This document shows, piece by piece, positions 1 through 6,719 of a DNA stretch of 9,959 nucleotides. The stretch's first letter is position 1. Each line of letters starts with the position of its first letter. The position numbers and the translations under genes are program-made. The stretch comes from an uncultured Lachnospiraceae bacterium (GTDB lineage Bacteria > Bacillota > Clostridia > Lachnospirales > Lachnospiraceae), in assembly GCA_910577445.1 (NCBI GenBank), contig CAJTMZ010000003.1, positions 23,795-33,753 on the forward strand, read 5' to 3'. Below the pieces are notes generated by a model. The model was not told where the DNA came from. It did not search any database and saw only the letters and a program-made list of their open reading frames with translations.

Positions 1-729
1 GGGGTCTGTCACCACGTCCGCCATATACATATATCCCTTTTTCAGTCCGCAGGCATTCCACTGACGCCGCACAATATCCGCAAAGACGTCGATAATATCC
101 AAATCGCCGGTCCCCTTCACCGCCGCCGCAATGCCCAGAGTGCCCGGATAGGTAGCGAACACACCGGAAGCATCGTTCATTCCGAAAACAGCCTCCCCGT
201 TTTCATTCCGGCTGTTGCTCATCACCTGAACCGGTACGAAACGCTCGCAGTCCTCCGCAAGGTACTGTAACTGATTCAAATAATCGGCCAGGTCCGCCGG
301 CGCGGGATTTTCCCTTAAAATCAGATGGCGTGAAAAATTCTTTTGTATCAACTCGGTAGTGCCGGGCAGCCGCAGCTCCCCGAAAATATTTTTTGTATTC
401 ACCGGCGCTTCATCCAAAAGTCCGGTTTCGTCCGCTATGGGCGTATGACCTGCCTTTTCCAGATTCCTGCTGGGATATTTCGGTCCCATACGCCAGTCGG
501 CGGTAAAAAGCTGTCCGATTTTTTCATCGGAAGTTAAAATCTCCGCGTAGGCCTCTGCCCGCTCCTGTGCCGGCAGCCGCCAGTCATTGACCACGGAAAC
601 TTCCCCGCTTCCGTCGATATCCTTAAAATACAGTCCGTCCTTTTCAATCACCCTGCGGTCAACGGTTCCGATTACAGGGCCGGAAGGATTGGAAAAACAG
701 CGGATATTATCGCTTGCTTTCTTTGCCAT
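1..729 (-). CDS. Glycoside hydrolase family 3 protein (beta-glucosidase/xylosidase type), N-terminal part
   Basis: The reverse frame is open from an ATG at 727-729 to the left edge, giving the first 243 residues; the 3' end lies outside the window. GH3 enzymes remove terminal beta-linked sugars with a retaining two-step mechanism. After a prelude of about 60 residues (it includes VVNDWRLPAQERAEAY near 46-61), the GH3 barrel begins with the helix TSDEKIGQLF (66-75). Later blocks fit the family: FVPVQVMSNSRNENGEAVFG (164-183), ASGVFATYPGTLGIAAA (187-203) and GYMYMADVVTDP at the end. The catalytic Asp would lie beyond the edge. I see no signal peptide, so the enzyme is probably cytoplasmic and acts on imported oligosaccharides. 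An AAAGGAG ribosome site (738-744) sits 8 nt before the ATG. The substrate cannot be read from this fragment. Confidence 0.85.
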   Translation of the reverse strand, partial: MAKKASDNIRCFSNPSGPVIGTVDRRVIEKDGLYFKDIDGSGEVSVVNDWRLPAQERAEAYAEILTSDEKIGQLFTADWRMGPKYPSRNLEKAGHTPIADETGLLDEAPVNTKNIFGELRLPGTTELIQKNFSRHLILRENPAPADLADYLNQLQYLAEDCERFVPVQVMSNSRNENGEAVFGMNDASGVFATYPGTLGIAAAVKGTGDLDIIDVFADIVRRQWNACGLKKGYMYMADVVTDP

Positions 730-762
730 AATGATTGCTCCTTTCACGATTTTATTGTTACC

Positions 763-791
763 ATTCTACCATAAACCGGACCGGGAGACAA
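763..791 (-). promoter_or_regulatory. Sigma-A-type promoter of the GH3 gene
   Basis: On the minus strand, TTGTCT (786-791) is followed by a 17-nt spacer and TAGAAT (763-768). A TG one base before the -10 makes it an extended -10. Matches to consensus are 4/6 and 5/6. The predicted start, near 756, leaves a leader of about 27 nt before the ATG at 729. This suggests GH3 can be transcribed independently of the GDPD gene upstream. No convincing Rho-independent terminator is visible in 730-834. Confidence 0.6.
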
Positions 792-834
792 TGAAGAGCC
801 GGCCGTAAAATAAAACAGGAGAAAACAGCAGAGC

Positions 835-1653
835 CTACGGTATAAACGAATCAAAAATAAAGATATCAAACTTCCCTCTGGCCTTTTCAAGCTCCTCCCT
901 GCTTTTAATCGTCCAGGCCACCGACAGATTTCGAAACAGCGTCCGGCAGATTCTCCGTGACAAAGTCTTTTCGTACTTATGATTATAGGCGATAAAGTCG
1001 GGCTTTGTTATAAAATTCAGCATCAGGTTCTGCAAAAAGAAATACAAAGGCCCCTGAAACTCGCCGGATTTCAGAAACCCGTCGGAGAGCTGCCCTCTCA
1101 CCACGCTGCCGTGGTTTTGCCTGTACCAGCGCAGTACCAGCGGGTTAAAAGATTCTATACAGTAAATCCCGTGATACTTTTCAAGCATAGCGTCCACCAC
1201 CGGGCACAGGGCCAAATCCGCCCACTCCACCTTGAGCTCCACAATAAGGGGCACTCTCCCCCTCACTTCATTTAACACATCCTCAAATTTCGGAATTGTT
1301 TCCTCGCTGCCGCAGAGCCGGAAGCTTTGAAGCTCCTTCCAGGTATAATCGCATACTTTCCCTTCCTTTCCACAGATTCTTTTCAGCGTAAAGTCGTGGA
1401 ACACCACGGGAACGCCGTCCTTTGACAACTGCACGTCCATTTCTATCCCGTATCCGGCCTGAACCGCCTTGCAAAAGGCCGCCATGGAATTTTCAGGCGC
1501 TTTTGTCTCATTGTCATGCAGCCCCCGGTGGGCATAGTACACATTCAAAAAATCTTTCCTTCTTTTTCTGTTTCCCATCCGCGGCATAATCGCGAGCAGA
1601 TAAAGGCCGGCAGCCGTTGCTGCCGCAGTGGGGATTGCGTATTTTGCTTTCAT
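835..1653 (-). CDS. Membrane-anchored glycerophosphodiester phosphodiesterase (GDPD family)
   Basis: This 272-aa protein hydrolyses glycerophosphodiesters to glycerol-3-phosphate and an alcohol, judging by family. The GDPD TIM-barrel motifs are all present: H42-R43 in YYAHRGLHDNE, E54-N55 in APENS, E71-x-D73 in IEMDV, H86-D87 in VVFHDFTL, E139-x-K141 in VELK, and IESFNP (167-172). A hydrophobic stretch at about 5-24 followed by basic RKRRK predicts a single N-terminal anchor with the catalytic domain outside. An upstream TTG at 1704 would lengthen the frame but lacks good spacing. The ATG at 1665 sits only 1 nt from the AAAGGAG at 1667-1673. I chose the ATG at 1653, with a rather long 13-nt spacer, so the start is uncertain by 4 residues. 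It follows the MFS gene by about 100 nt. The real substrate could be a cell-envelope polymer rather than free GPD. Confidence 0.88.
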   Translation of the reverse strand: MKAKYAIPTAAATAAGLYLLAIMPRMGNRKRRKDFLNVYYAHRGLHDNETKAPENSMAAFCKAVQAGYGIEMDVQLSKDGVPVVFHDFTLKRICGKEGKVCDYTWKELQSFRLCGSEETIPKFEDVLNEVRGRVPLIVELKVEWADLALCPVVDAMLEKYHGIYCIESFNPLVLRWYRQNHGSVVRGQLSDGFLKSGEFQGPLYFFLQNLMLNFITKPDFIAYNHKYEKTLSRRICRTLFRNLSVAWTIKSREELEKARGKFDIFIFDSFIP

Positions 1654-1675
1654 TTGTATAACCATGCTCCTTTCC

Positions 1676-1712
1676 AAAACCCGAAGACTCTGCGCGCAGC
1701 ACAAATCTCCGG
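1676..1712 (-). other. Hairpin with short U tract before the GDPD start (possible weak terminator or attenuator)
   Basis: On the minus strand CCGGAGA (1706-1712) pairs with TCTTCGG (1681-1687), seven pairs including one G-U. The loop contains the palindrome CTGCGCGCAG. A short TTTT (1676-1679) follows and the GDPD ribosome site begins 3 nt later. It may partly terminate transcription from the MFS gene or mask translation. The U tract is short and the loop long, so the call is weak. Confidence 0.3.
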
Positions 1713-1755
1713 ATTGAAAATTTTCGATTTTTAATCTTTTCTCCTCGCTGGAATA

Positions 1756-3060
1756 TTAATCATCCACGTCAAAATTCTCCAGAACGCTCTTTTTCTTTCC
1801 CGGCTTCACGTCGCCGTGGCGCACCTTTGACATGGTGAAAAACGCCAGTGCTGAGAACACGAAGGCGTAGGGGAACAGCGTCCTGTAGGATATGTTTTCC
1901 AGTAGAAATCCCGATAACACCGGCGTGAAAATCTGCGCCGTCATGGAAAAGGTGTAGTAGGTTCCCGTAAATTTGCCGATATCCTGTCCTTTGCTCATTT
2001 CCACAATCATAGGATAAGAATTTACGTTGATTGCCGCCCAGCCGATACCGATTGCCGCAAAGGCAAGGTTGATGACCGGATGATAGGCGTTTGCAAAGAT
2101 TGCCGCCAGATAGCAGACGCTCATCAGTACAATCCCGCCCATAATGGTTTTTTTGCGTCCGATTCTGCTGGCGATATTGCCAATGGGAATATAACTGATA
2201 ATGGCCGCCACCGTCGCCACCATCAAACAGTCCGCAAAACCGCCGCCTTCCAGTTTCCACACCACCTTTGTGTAGCGGGAAAACGCCGTTGTAACCGCGT
2301 TGTAAGCGGTAAACCACAGGAAAATGGAAGCAAGCAGATAAATCATGCTCCGCTTTATCTCCTTTGGCATCGCTTTGCCCGAAGTCCCCTCTTCCTTTTT
2401 TTCCTCTTCTGGCGCCTCCCCGATGCTTTCTCCGCTTTCAATCAGCTCCGCTTCCACCTTTGCCTTCACCTTTTTTTCATTGATGGTAAGCACAAGAACT
2501 GCCACCGAAACTACCATCAAAGCCGCCACGCTCAAAAACAGCGGCATATAATCGGGATGCTCTCCGCCGCCTACCAGAAGCTTTATCATTATCAGCGTAT
2601 AAACGCCGCCCACCGCGCCCATCAGATTGATGATGGCGTTGCCTTTGCTGCGCAGTTTATTGGGCGTCAAATCCGGCATAAGAGCCACCGCCGGGGAGCG
2701 GTAGGTTCCCATGGATATTAAAAGGGCAAACAGCGCTATCACAAAAAGCGGCAGGTTCACAGACCTGTCGGCCGCCGGAAGCATCATCAGAAAGATTACC
2801 GCCAGTATGGTTCCTGTCACGATAAACGGCATTCTCTTTCCCGCCTTTGTATCCACTTTGTCGGAAAGGCTCCCGAACAGCGGCAGCAAAAACAGCGCAA
2901 GCACATTGTCAGCCGCCATTATCATTCCCGTGACGGTTTCCCCTATCCCAAAAGTCCCCTGCAAAATAAGCGGGATAATATTATCGTACATCTGCCAGAA
3001 AGCCGAAATCGATAAAAATGCCAGCCCGATAAAAAAAGTTCTCCTGTAATTCAGTTTCAT
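1756..3060 (-). CDS. MFS transporter, SLC45/GPH-like sugar-cation symporter type
   Basis: This 434-aa polytopic membrane protein has about 12 hydrophobic segments in two halves, split by a long charged cytoplasmic loop (about 194-237) rich in Glu and Lys. The first-half MFS motif is GSLSDKVDTKAGKR (63-76), and the second half has GNIASRIGRKK (294-304). The TYRSPAVALMPDLTP segment (119-133) with RSKGNAIINL after it resembles SLC45-like and glycoside-pentoside-hexuronide-like carriers. By family it would import a sugar or glycoside with a cation; the exact substrate cannot be read. The ATG at 3058-3060 has a GAGGA sequence with a 6-nt spacer. It is the first gene of the leftward group, with GDPD and GH3 downstream, which fits carbohydrate uptake. 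It diverges from the ABC-F gene. Confidence 0.88.
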   Translation of the reverse strand: MKLNYRRTFFIGLAFLSISAFWQMYDNIIPLILQGTFGIGETVTGMIMAADNVLALFLLPLFGSLSDKVDTKAGKRMPFIVTGTILAVIFLMMLPAADRSVNLPLFVIALFALLISMGTYRSPAVALMPDLTPNKLRSKGNAIINLMGAVGGVYTLIMIKLLVGGGEHPDYMPLFLSVAALMVVSVAVLVLTINEKKVKAKVEAELIESGESIGEAPEEEKKEEGTSGKAMPKEIKRSMIYLLASIFLWFTAYNAVTTAFSRYTKVVWKLEGGGFADCLMVATVAAIISYIPIGNIASRIGRKKTIMGGIVLMSVCYLAAIFANAYHPVINLAFAAIGIGWAAINVNSYPMIVEMSKGQDIGKFTGTYYTFSMTAQIFTPVLSGFLLENISYRTLFPYAFVFSALAFFTMSKVRHGDVKPGKKKSVLENFDVDD

Positions 3061-3128
3061 ACTCGTTCCTCACTTCTCTTTTTCTGTACGCCAGAGGCGG
3101 TAAAACCCCCCTTTATTTCCAAAATCAG

Positions 3129-3150
3129 ATTCTACCAGTTTATTGTAACA
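3129..3150 (-). promoter_or_regulatory. Probable extended -10 promoter(s) of the MFS gene
   Basis: On the minus strand TGTTACAAT (3142-3150) is an extended -10 element with no good -35. A second one, TGGTAGAAT, lies 13 nt downstream (its -10 is at 3129-3134) and is identical to the extended -10 of the GH3 promoter. Either would give a leader of roughly 60-75 nt. The leader contains a small hairpin, CGCC-TCT-GGCG, near 3090-3100. Which one is used cannot be decided from sequence. Confidence 0.4.
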
Positions 3151-3201
3151 CCAAACGCTTTGATAAACCATCATTTCCTTTCGATTATTTCCATAAATTC
3201 C

Positions 3202-3229
3202 TTGCAAATTCACTATTTTTCTGTAAAAT
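3202..3229 (+). promoter_or_regulatory. Promoter of the ABC-F / PHP-HAD operon
   Basis: TTGCAA (3202-3207), a 16-nt spacer and TAAAAT (3224-3229) match the sigma-A consensus at 4/6 and 5/6. Transcription would begin near 3236, with a leader of about 48 nt. The leader is too short for a typical antibiotic-responsive attenuator such as those preceding some resistance ABC-F genes, and I see no terminator hairpin in it. Confidence 0.5.
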
Positions 3230-3283
3230 ATGAAAGAGTGAGCCATGTAGACGAGCACAGTATATTTGAGAGGAGTACAGGAA

Positions 3284-4921
3284 ATGATAAGTACAAGCAA
3301 CGTTACATTACGAATCGGAAAAAAAGCCTTATTTGAAGACGTTAATATTAAATTCACCGAAGGAAACTGCTACGGACTGATTGGCGCAAACGGCGCCGGG
3401 AAATCCACCTTTTTGAAAATCCTTTCCGGGCAGCTTGACACCACTAACGGAAATGTCGCAATCACCCCCGGACAGCGTCTGTCCTTCTTAGAGCAGGACC
3501 ACTTCAAGTACGACGAATATCCCGTCATGGATACGGTGATTATGGGGAACGAGCGTCTCTATCAGATAATGAAGGAAAAGGACGCCATTTACGCCAAGGA
3601 GGATTTCTCCGACGAGGACGGCATCCGGGCAAGCGAGTTAGAGGGCGAGTTTGCCGAGATGGACGGCTGGGAAGCGGAATCCAACGCCTCCATGCTCCTT
3701 AACGGCCTTGGCGTTGACACCGACCTTCATTACAGTCAGATGAAAGATTTGAACGGCAACGAAAAGGTAAAGGTTCTTCTTGCCAAGGCGCTTTTCGGCA
3801 ATCCGGATATCCTTCTTCTGGACGAGCCTACCAACCACCTGGATTTAGACGCCATCGCATGGCTGGAAGAGTTTTTAATCAATTTTGACAACACGGTAAT
3901 CGTGGTATCCCACGACCGTTATTTCCTGAACAAGGTATGCACCCACACGGCGGATATCGACTACGGGAAAATCCAGCTTTACGCCGGCAACTATGATTTC
4001 TGGTACGAGTCCAGCCAGCTTTTAATCAAGCAGATGAAGGAAGCCAACAAGAAAAAGGAAGAAAAAATCAAGGAACTGCAGGAGTTTATCTCCCGCTTCT
4101 CCGCCAACGCTTCCAAGTCCAAGCAGGCTACCTCCAGAAAGAGGGCCCTTGAAAAAATCGAGCTGGATGAAATCAGGCCCTCCAGCCGTAAATACCCTTA
4201 TATTGACTTCCGTCCCGACAGGGAAATCGGCAACGAGGTTTTGTCCGTAGAGGGAATCTCCAAGACCATCAACGGGGAAAAGGTGCTGGATAATATCACC
4301 TTTATTTTAGGGCACGACGACAAGGTGGCCTTTGTGGGCGGCAACGAGCTGGCCAAGACCACTTTGTTCCAGATTCTTATGGGCGAGATGGAACCGGACG
4401 AGGGCTCCTACAAATGGGGCGTTACCACCTCACAGGCTTATTTCCCCAAGGACAGCACCGCCGAATTTGACAACGACTATACCATTGTTGACTGGCTCAC
4501 CGGCTACTCTCCCGTCAAGGACGTTACCTATGTCCGCGGTTTTCTGGGACGTATGCTGTTTGCCGGAGACGACGGCGTGAAGAAAGTTAAGGTGCTTTCG
4601 GGAGGGGAAAAGGTACGCTGCCTTCTCTCCAAGATGATGATTAGCGGCGCAAACTGCCTGATTCTGGACGAGCCCACCAACCACCTTGACATGGAAGCCA
4701 TCACGGCCTTAAACAACGGCCTGATTAAGTTCCCGGGCGTTGCGCTCTTTGCCTGCCATGACCACCAGTTCGTGCAGACCACCGCCAACCGGATTATGGA
4801 AATTCTTCCAAACGGAAGCCTTGTTGACAAAATCACCACCTACGACGAGTATCTGGCAAGCGACGAGATGGCAAGAAAGCGCACGGTTTACACCAAGCAA
4901 AACGACGAGGACGATAATTAA
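3284..4921 (+). CDS. ABC-F family ATPase, YkpA/YbiT-like
   Basis: This 545-aa soluble protein has two ATP-binding domains and no membrane segment, as in ABC-F proteins, which act at the ribosomal E site as translation factors or antibiotic-protection factors. Domain 1 has Walker A GANGAGKST (34-42), a degenerate signature LNGNEK (156-161), Walker B ILLLDEPTNHLD (176-187) and switch H210. A basic, helical linker (about 240-310, including SRFSANASKSKQATSRKRA) is the P-site tRNA-interaction region and closely resembles YbiT. Domain 2 has an altered Walker A GGNELAKTT (352-360), a good signature LSGGEK (438-443), Walker B LILDEPTNHLD and H492 in ACHDH. The start is the ATG at 3284 with AGGAG at 3271-3275 and an 8-nt spacer; a TTG at 3266 lies upstream of that site and is rejected. 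Similarity to housekeeping YkpA argues against a specific resistance role. Confidence 0.93.
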   Translation: MISTSNVTLRIGKKALFEDVNIKFTEGNCYGLIGANGAGKSTFLKILSGQLDTTNGNVAITPGQRLSFLEQDHFKYDEYPVMDTVIMGNERLYQIMKEKDAIYAKEDFSDEDGIRASELEGEFAEMDGWEAESNASMLLNGLGVDTDLHYSQMKDLNGNEKVKVLLAKALFGNPDILLLDEPTNHLDLDAIAWLEEFLINFDNTVIVVSHDRYFLNKVCTHTADIDYGKIQLYAGNYDFWYESSQLLIKQMKEANKKKEEKIKELQEFISRFSANASKSKQATSRKRALEKIELDEIRPSSRKYPYIDFRPDREIGNEVLSVEGISKTINGEKVLDNITFILGHDDKVAFVGGNELAKTTLFQILMGEMEPDEGSYKWGVTTSQAYFPKDSTAEFDNDYTIVDWLTGYSPVKDVTYVRGFLGRMLFAGDDGVKKVKVLSGGEKVRCLLSKMMISGANCLILDEPTNHLDMEAITALNNGLIKFPGVALFACHDHQFVQTTANRIMEILPNGSLVDKITTYDEYLASDEMARKRTVYTKQNDEDDN

Positions 4922-4923
4922 GC

Positions 4924-6618
4924 ATGAACACCATCGACTTACATGTACATTCCAATAAATCCGACGGCAGCTTCACCCCCGCGGAGCTGGTGTCCTATGC
5001 CGTGGAAAAAGGGCTTTCTGCTTTCGCCCTGACCGACCACGACACCACCGACGGCATTGACGAGGCGTTGGCGGCCGCAAAGGCCGCCGCCTTAGCGGGC
5101 CATCCTGTCGAGGTGATACCCGGCATTGAATTTTCAACGGAGTACGAGGGACAGGATATTCACATTGTGGGACTTTATATCGACTATAACAGCGACTTCT
5201 TTAAACGCCGGCTCACCGGCTTTGTGGAGGGCCGTATCACCCGCAACAGGGAAATGTGCCGCCTGCTGACACAGCACGGGATTCCCGTAACTTACGAGGC
5301 GCTTACATCGGAATTTCCCGGCTGCGTGATTACCCGTGCCCACTATGCCAAGTTTATGTTAAATCACGGTTACACCAAAAGCCTGAAGGAGGCTTTCGAC
5401 CGCTATATCGGCGACCACGGCCCCTGTTTTGTCCCCAGAAAAAAAATTACGCCCATGCGGGCGGTTGAAATTATCCTGAAAGCGGGCGGTTTTCCCGTGC
5501 TTGCCCACCCGGTGCTCTACCGTTTTGGCAAAGCCCGTCTGGAAAAGCTGGTGGCCCTCCTTACGGATATGGGGCTGCAGGGTCTTGAATGCGTCTACAG
5601 CACCCACAGCGCCTCCGACGAAAGGGAAATGCGCTCTCTGGCTAAAAAATATCATCTCTGCGTAAGCGGCGGCTCCGATTTCCACGGCAGCGCAAAGCCC
5701 GGCCTTGACCTTGGCACCGGTTACGGAAAGCTTTTTGTTCCCGAAGAACTTCTGGAAAAAATAAAAGAGCGGCACGAATGGATGTCCCGGCATCCCGATA
5801 AGCTGCGCCGCACAAAAATTCTTTTTACGGATTTGGACGGCACCCTCTTAAACAGCCAGAAGCAGATTGGCAGCTATACCAGAGAGGTCCTGACCGCCTG
5901 GACGGACGCCGGACATAAGCTGGTTTTATGCTCCGGAAGGGACATAAACAGCGTCGCAGACGTAAAGCGCGACTTACAGCTTGATTTGCCCGGCATGTAT
6001 CTGATTGGCTATAACGGCGGTCAGATTTTTGACTGTGAAAAAAAGGAAACCATCCACAAAATCACCCTGACCCTTCCCCAGACGCGCCATCTTCTTTCGG
6101 AAGCCGAAAAATGGGGGATTCATATTCACACCTACTCGGACACCAACATTCTTGCCCCTAAAATGGACGAGGAGCTGCGCTACTATCAGCACGCAATCAA
6201 AACGCCCCTTATTATCTGCGAAAAACTGGCGGACAGCCTTACGTGCGAGCCCTGTAAATGCATTGCAATCGAGCTGAAGGATTTAAAAAAACTGGAGGAC
6301 TTCCGCCTTTCCCTTTTACCCTTTGCAGAAAAGGAGGAAATCTCCATGGTCTACTCCAACCCCAATTATCTGGAGTTTATCCCCAATCTGTCGGGAAAAG
6401 GTGCGGCGGTAAAAACACTCTGTGAAATGCTGGACATTCCCCTGTGCTTTTCACTGGCAGCAGGCGACGCCCAGAACGATATGTCTATGATAGAAGCTGC
6501 CGGAACCGGAATCGCCATGATAAACGGCAGCGAGGATGTGAAATTCGCGGCGACCCTCATTACCCACGAGGACAATGACCATGACGGCCTTGCCCGCGCG
6601 CTGATTGATTTTATCTGA
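4924..6618 (+). CDS. PHP-domain phosphoesterase fused to Cof-type HAD phosphatase
   Basis: This 564-aa protein has two hydrolase domains. Residues 1 to about 285 form a PHP domain of the YciV/TrpH (RNase AM) type, with metal ligands H7, H9, D14, H39, E69, H80, H195, D252 and H254 all present. Relatives hydrolyse 3',5'-nucleotide bisphosphates or trim RNA 5' ends. After a short basic linker, residues from about 297 form a Cof-subfamily HAD phosphatase: nucleophile D303 in DLDGTLL, S337 in CSGRD, K492 in SGKGAA, and D515/D519 in GDAQNDMSM. The C2-type cap lies between motifs II and III. Both active sites look intact. The ATG lies 2 nt after the ABC-F stop with only a weak GAGGA 12 nt away, suggesting translational coupling. 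The HAD substrate is unknown; sugar phosphates or flavin/pyridoxal phosphates are typical of the family. No signal peptide is present, so it should be cytoplasmic. Confidence 0.9.
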   Translation: MNTIDLHVHSNKSDGSFTPAELVSYAVEKGLSAFALTDHDTTDGIDEALAAAKAAALAGHPVEVIPGIEFSTEYEGQDIHIVGLYIDYNSDFFKRRLTGFVEGRITRNREMCRLLTQHGIPVTYEALTSEFPGCVITRAHYAKFMLNHGYTKSLKEAFDRYIGDHGPCFVPRKKITPMRAVEIILKAGGFPVLAHPVLYRFGKARLEKLVALLTDMGLQGLECVYSTHSASDEREMRSLAKKYHLCVSGGSDFHGSAKPGLDLGTGYGKLFVPEELLEKIKERHEWMSRHPDKLRRTKILFTDLDGTLLNSQKQIGSYTREVLTAWTDAGHKLVLCSGRDINSVADVKRDLQLDLPGMYLIGYNGGQIFDCEKKETIHKITLTLPQTRHLLSEAEKWGIHIHTYSDTNILAPKMDEELRYYQHAIKTPLIICEKLADSLTCEPCKCIAIELKDLKKLEDFRLSLLPFAEKEEISMVYSNPNYLEFIPNLSGKGAAVKTLCEMLDIPLCFSLAAGDAQNDMSMIEAAGTGIAMINGSEDVKFAATLITHEDNDHDGLARALIDFI

Positions 6619-6642
6619 GTTTTTATTCTTTCATCCTTTGTG

Positions 6643-6719
6643 AAAAAACAGTTCCCCGGAAGCACACCTTCGCATGTGAAACTTTTCACATTTTCAGCGG
6701 ACGTGTTCCCGGGGATTTT
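6643..6719. terminator. Probable bidirectional Rho-independent terminator between convergent genes
   Basis: TCCCCGG (6653-6659) pairs perfectly with CCGGGGA (6709-6715), and pairing continues inward with AA/TT and CAC/GTG after single-base bulges. A second hairpin, ATGTGAA-ACTT-TTCACAT (6674-6691), nests inside. On the plus strand the stem is followed by TTTT (6716-6719). On the minus strand it is followed, after 4 nt, by six T (6648 down to 6643). It would end both the PHP-HAD and the metallophosphoesterase transcripts. The right arm lies inside the last codons of the metallophosphoesterase gene. Confidence 0.55.

Noticed and set aside
343..808. Two short plus-strand frames (64 and 73 codons) at 343-537 and 587-808
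   Set aside because: They are antisense to the GH3 coding frame, which is open throughout and shows clear family motifs.
1654..1704. Longer GDPD form starting at TTG 1704
   Set aside because: The extra 17 residues span the hairpin and ribosome-site region, TTG is a poor start, and AAAGGAG at 1667-1673 points to a downstream ATG.
2080..2721. 213-codon plus-strand frame
   Set aside because: It is antisense to the MFS gene; its His/Arg/Gln-rich composition is typical of shadow frames over membrane proteins.
3266..3283. ABC-F start at TTG 3266
   Set aside because: It lies upstream of the AGGAG site. The ATG at 3284 has an ideal 8-nt spacer and matches the usual N-terminus of the family.
3070..3357. 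Minus-strand frame of 95 codons across the divergent promoter region
   Set aside because: It overlaps the start of the ABC-F gene antisense, has no family resemblance, and its upper part covers the ABC-F promoter. Only the last 34 codons are kept as a low-interest leader candidate.
3284..4921. ABC-F protein as an antibiotic-resistance determinant
   Set aside because: The linker and motif pattern fit housekeeping YkpA/YbiT proteins, and no attenuator leader or mobile element is nearby.
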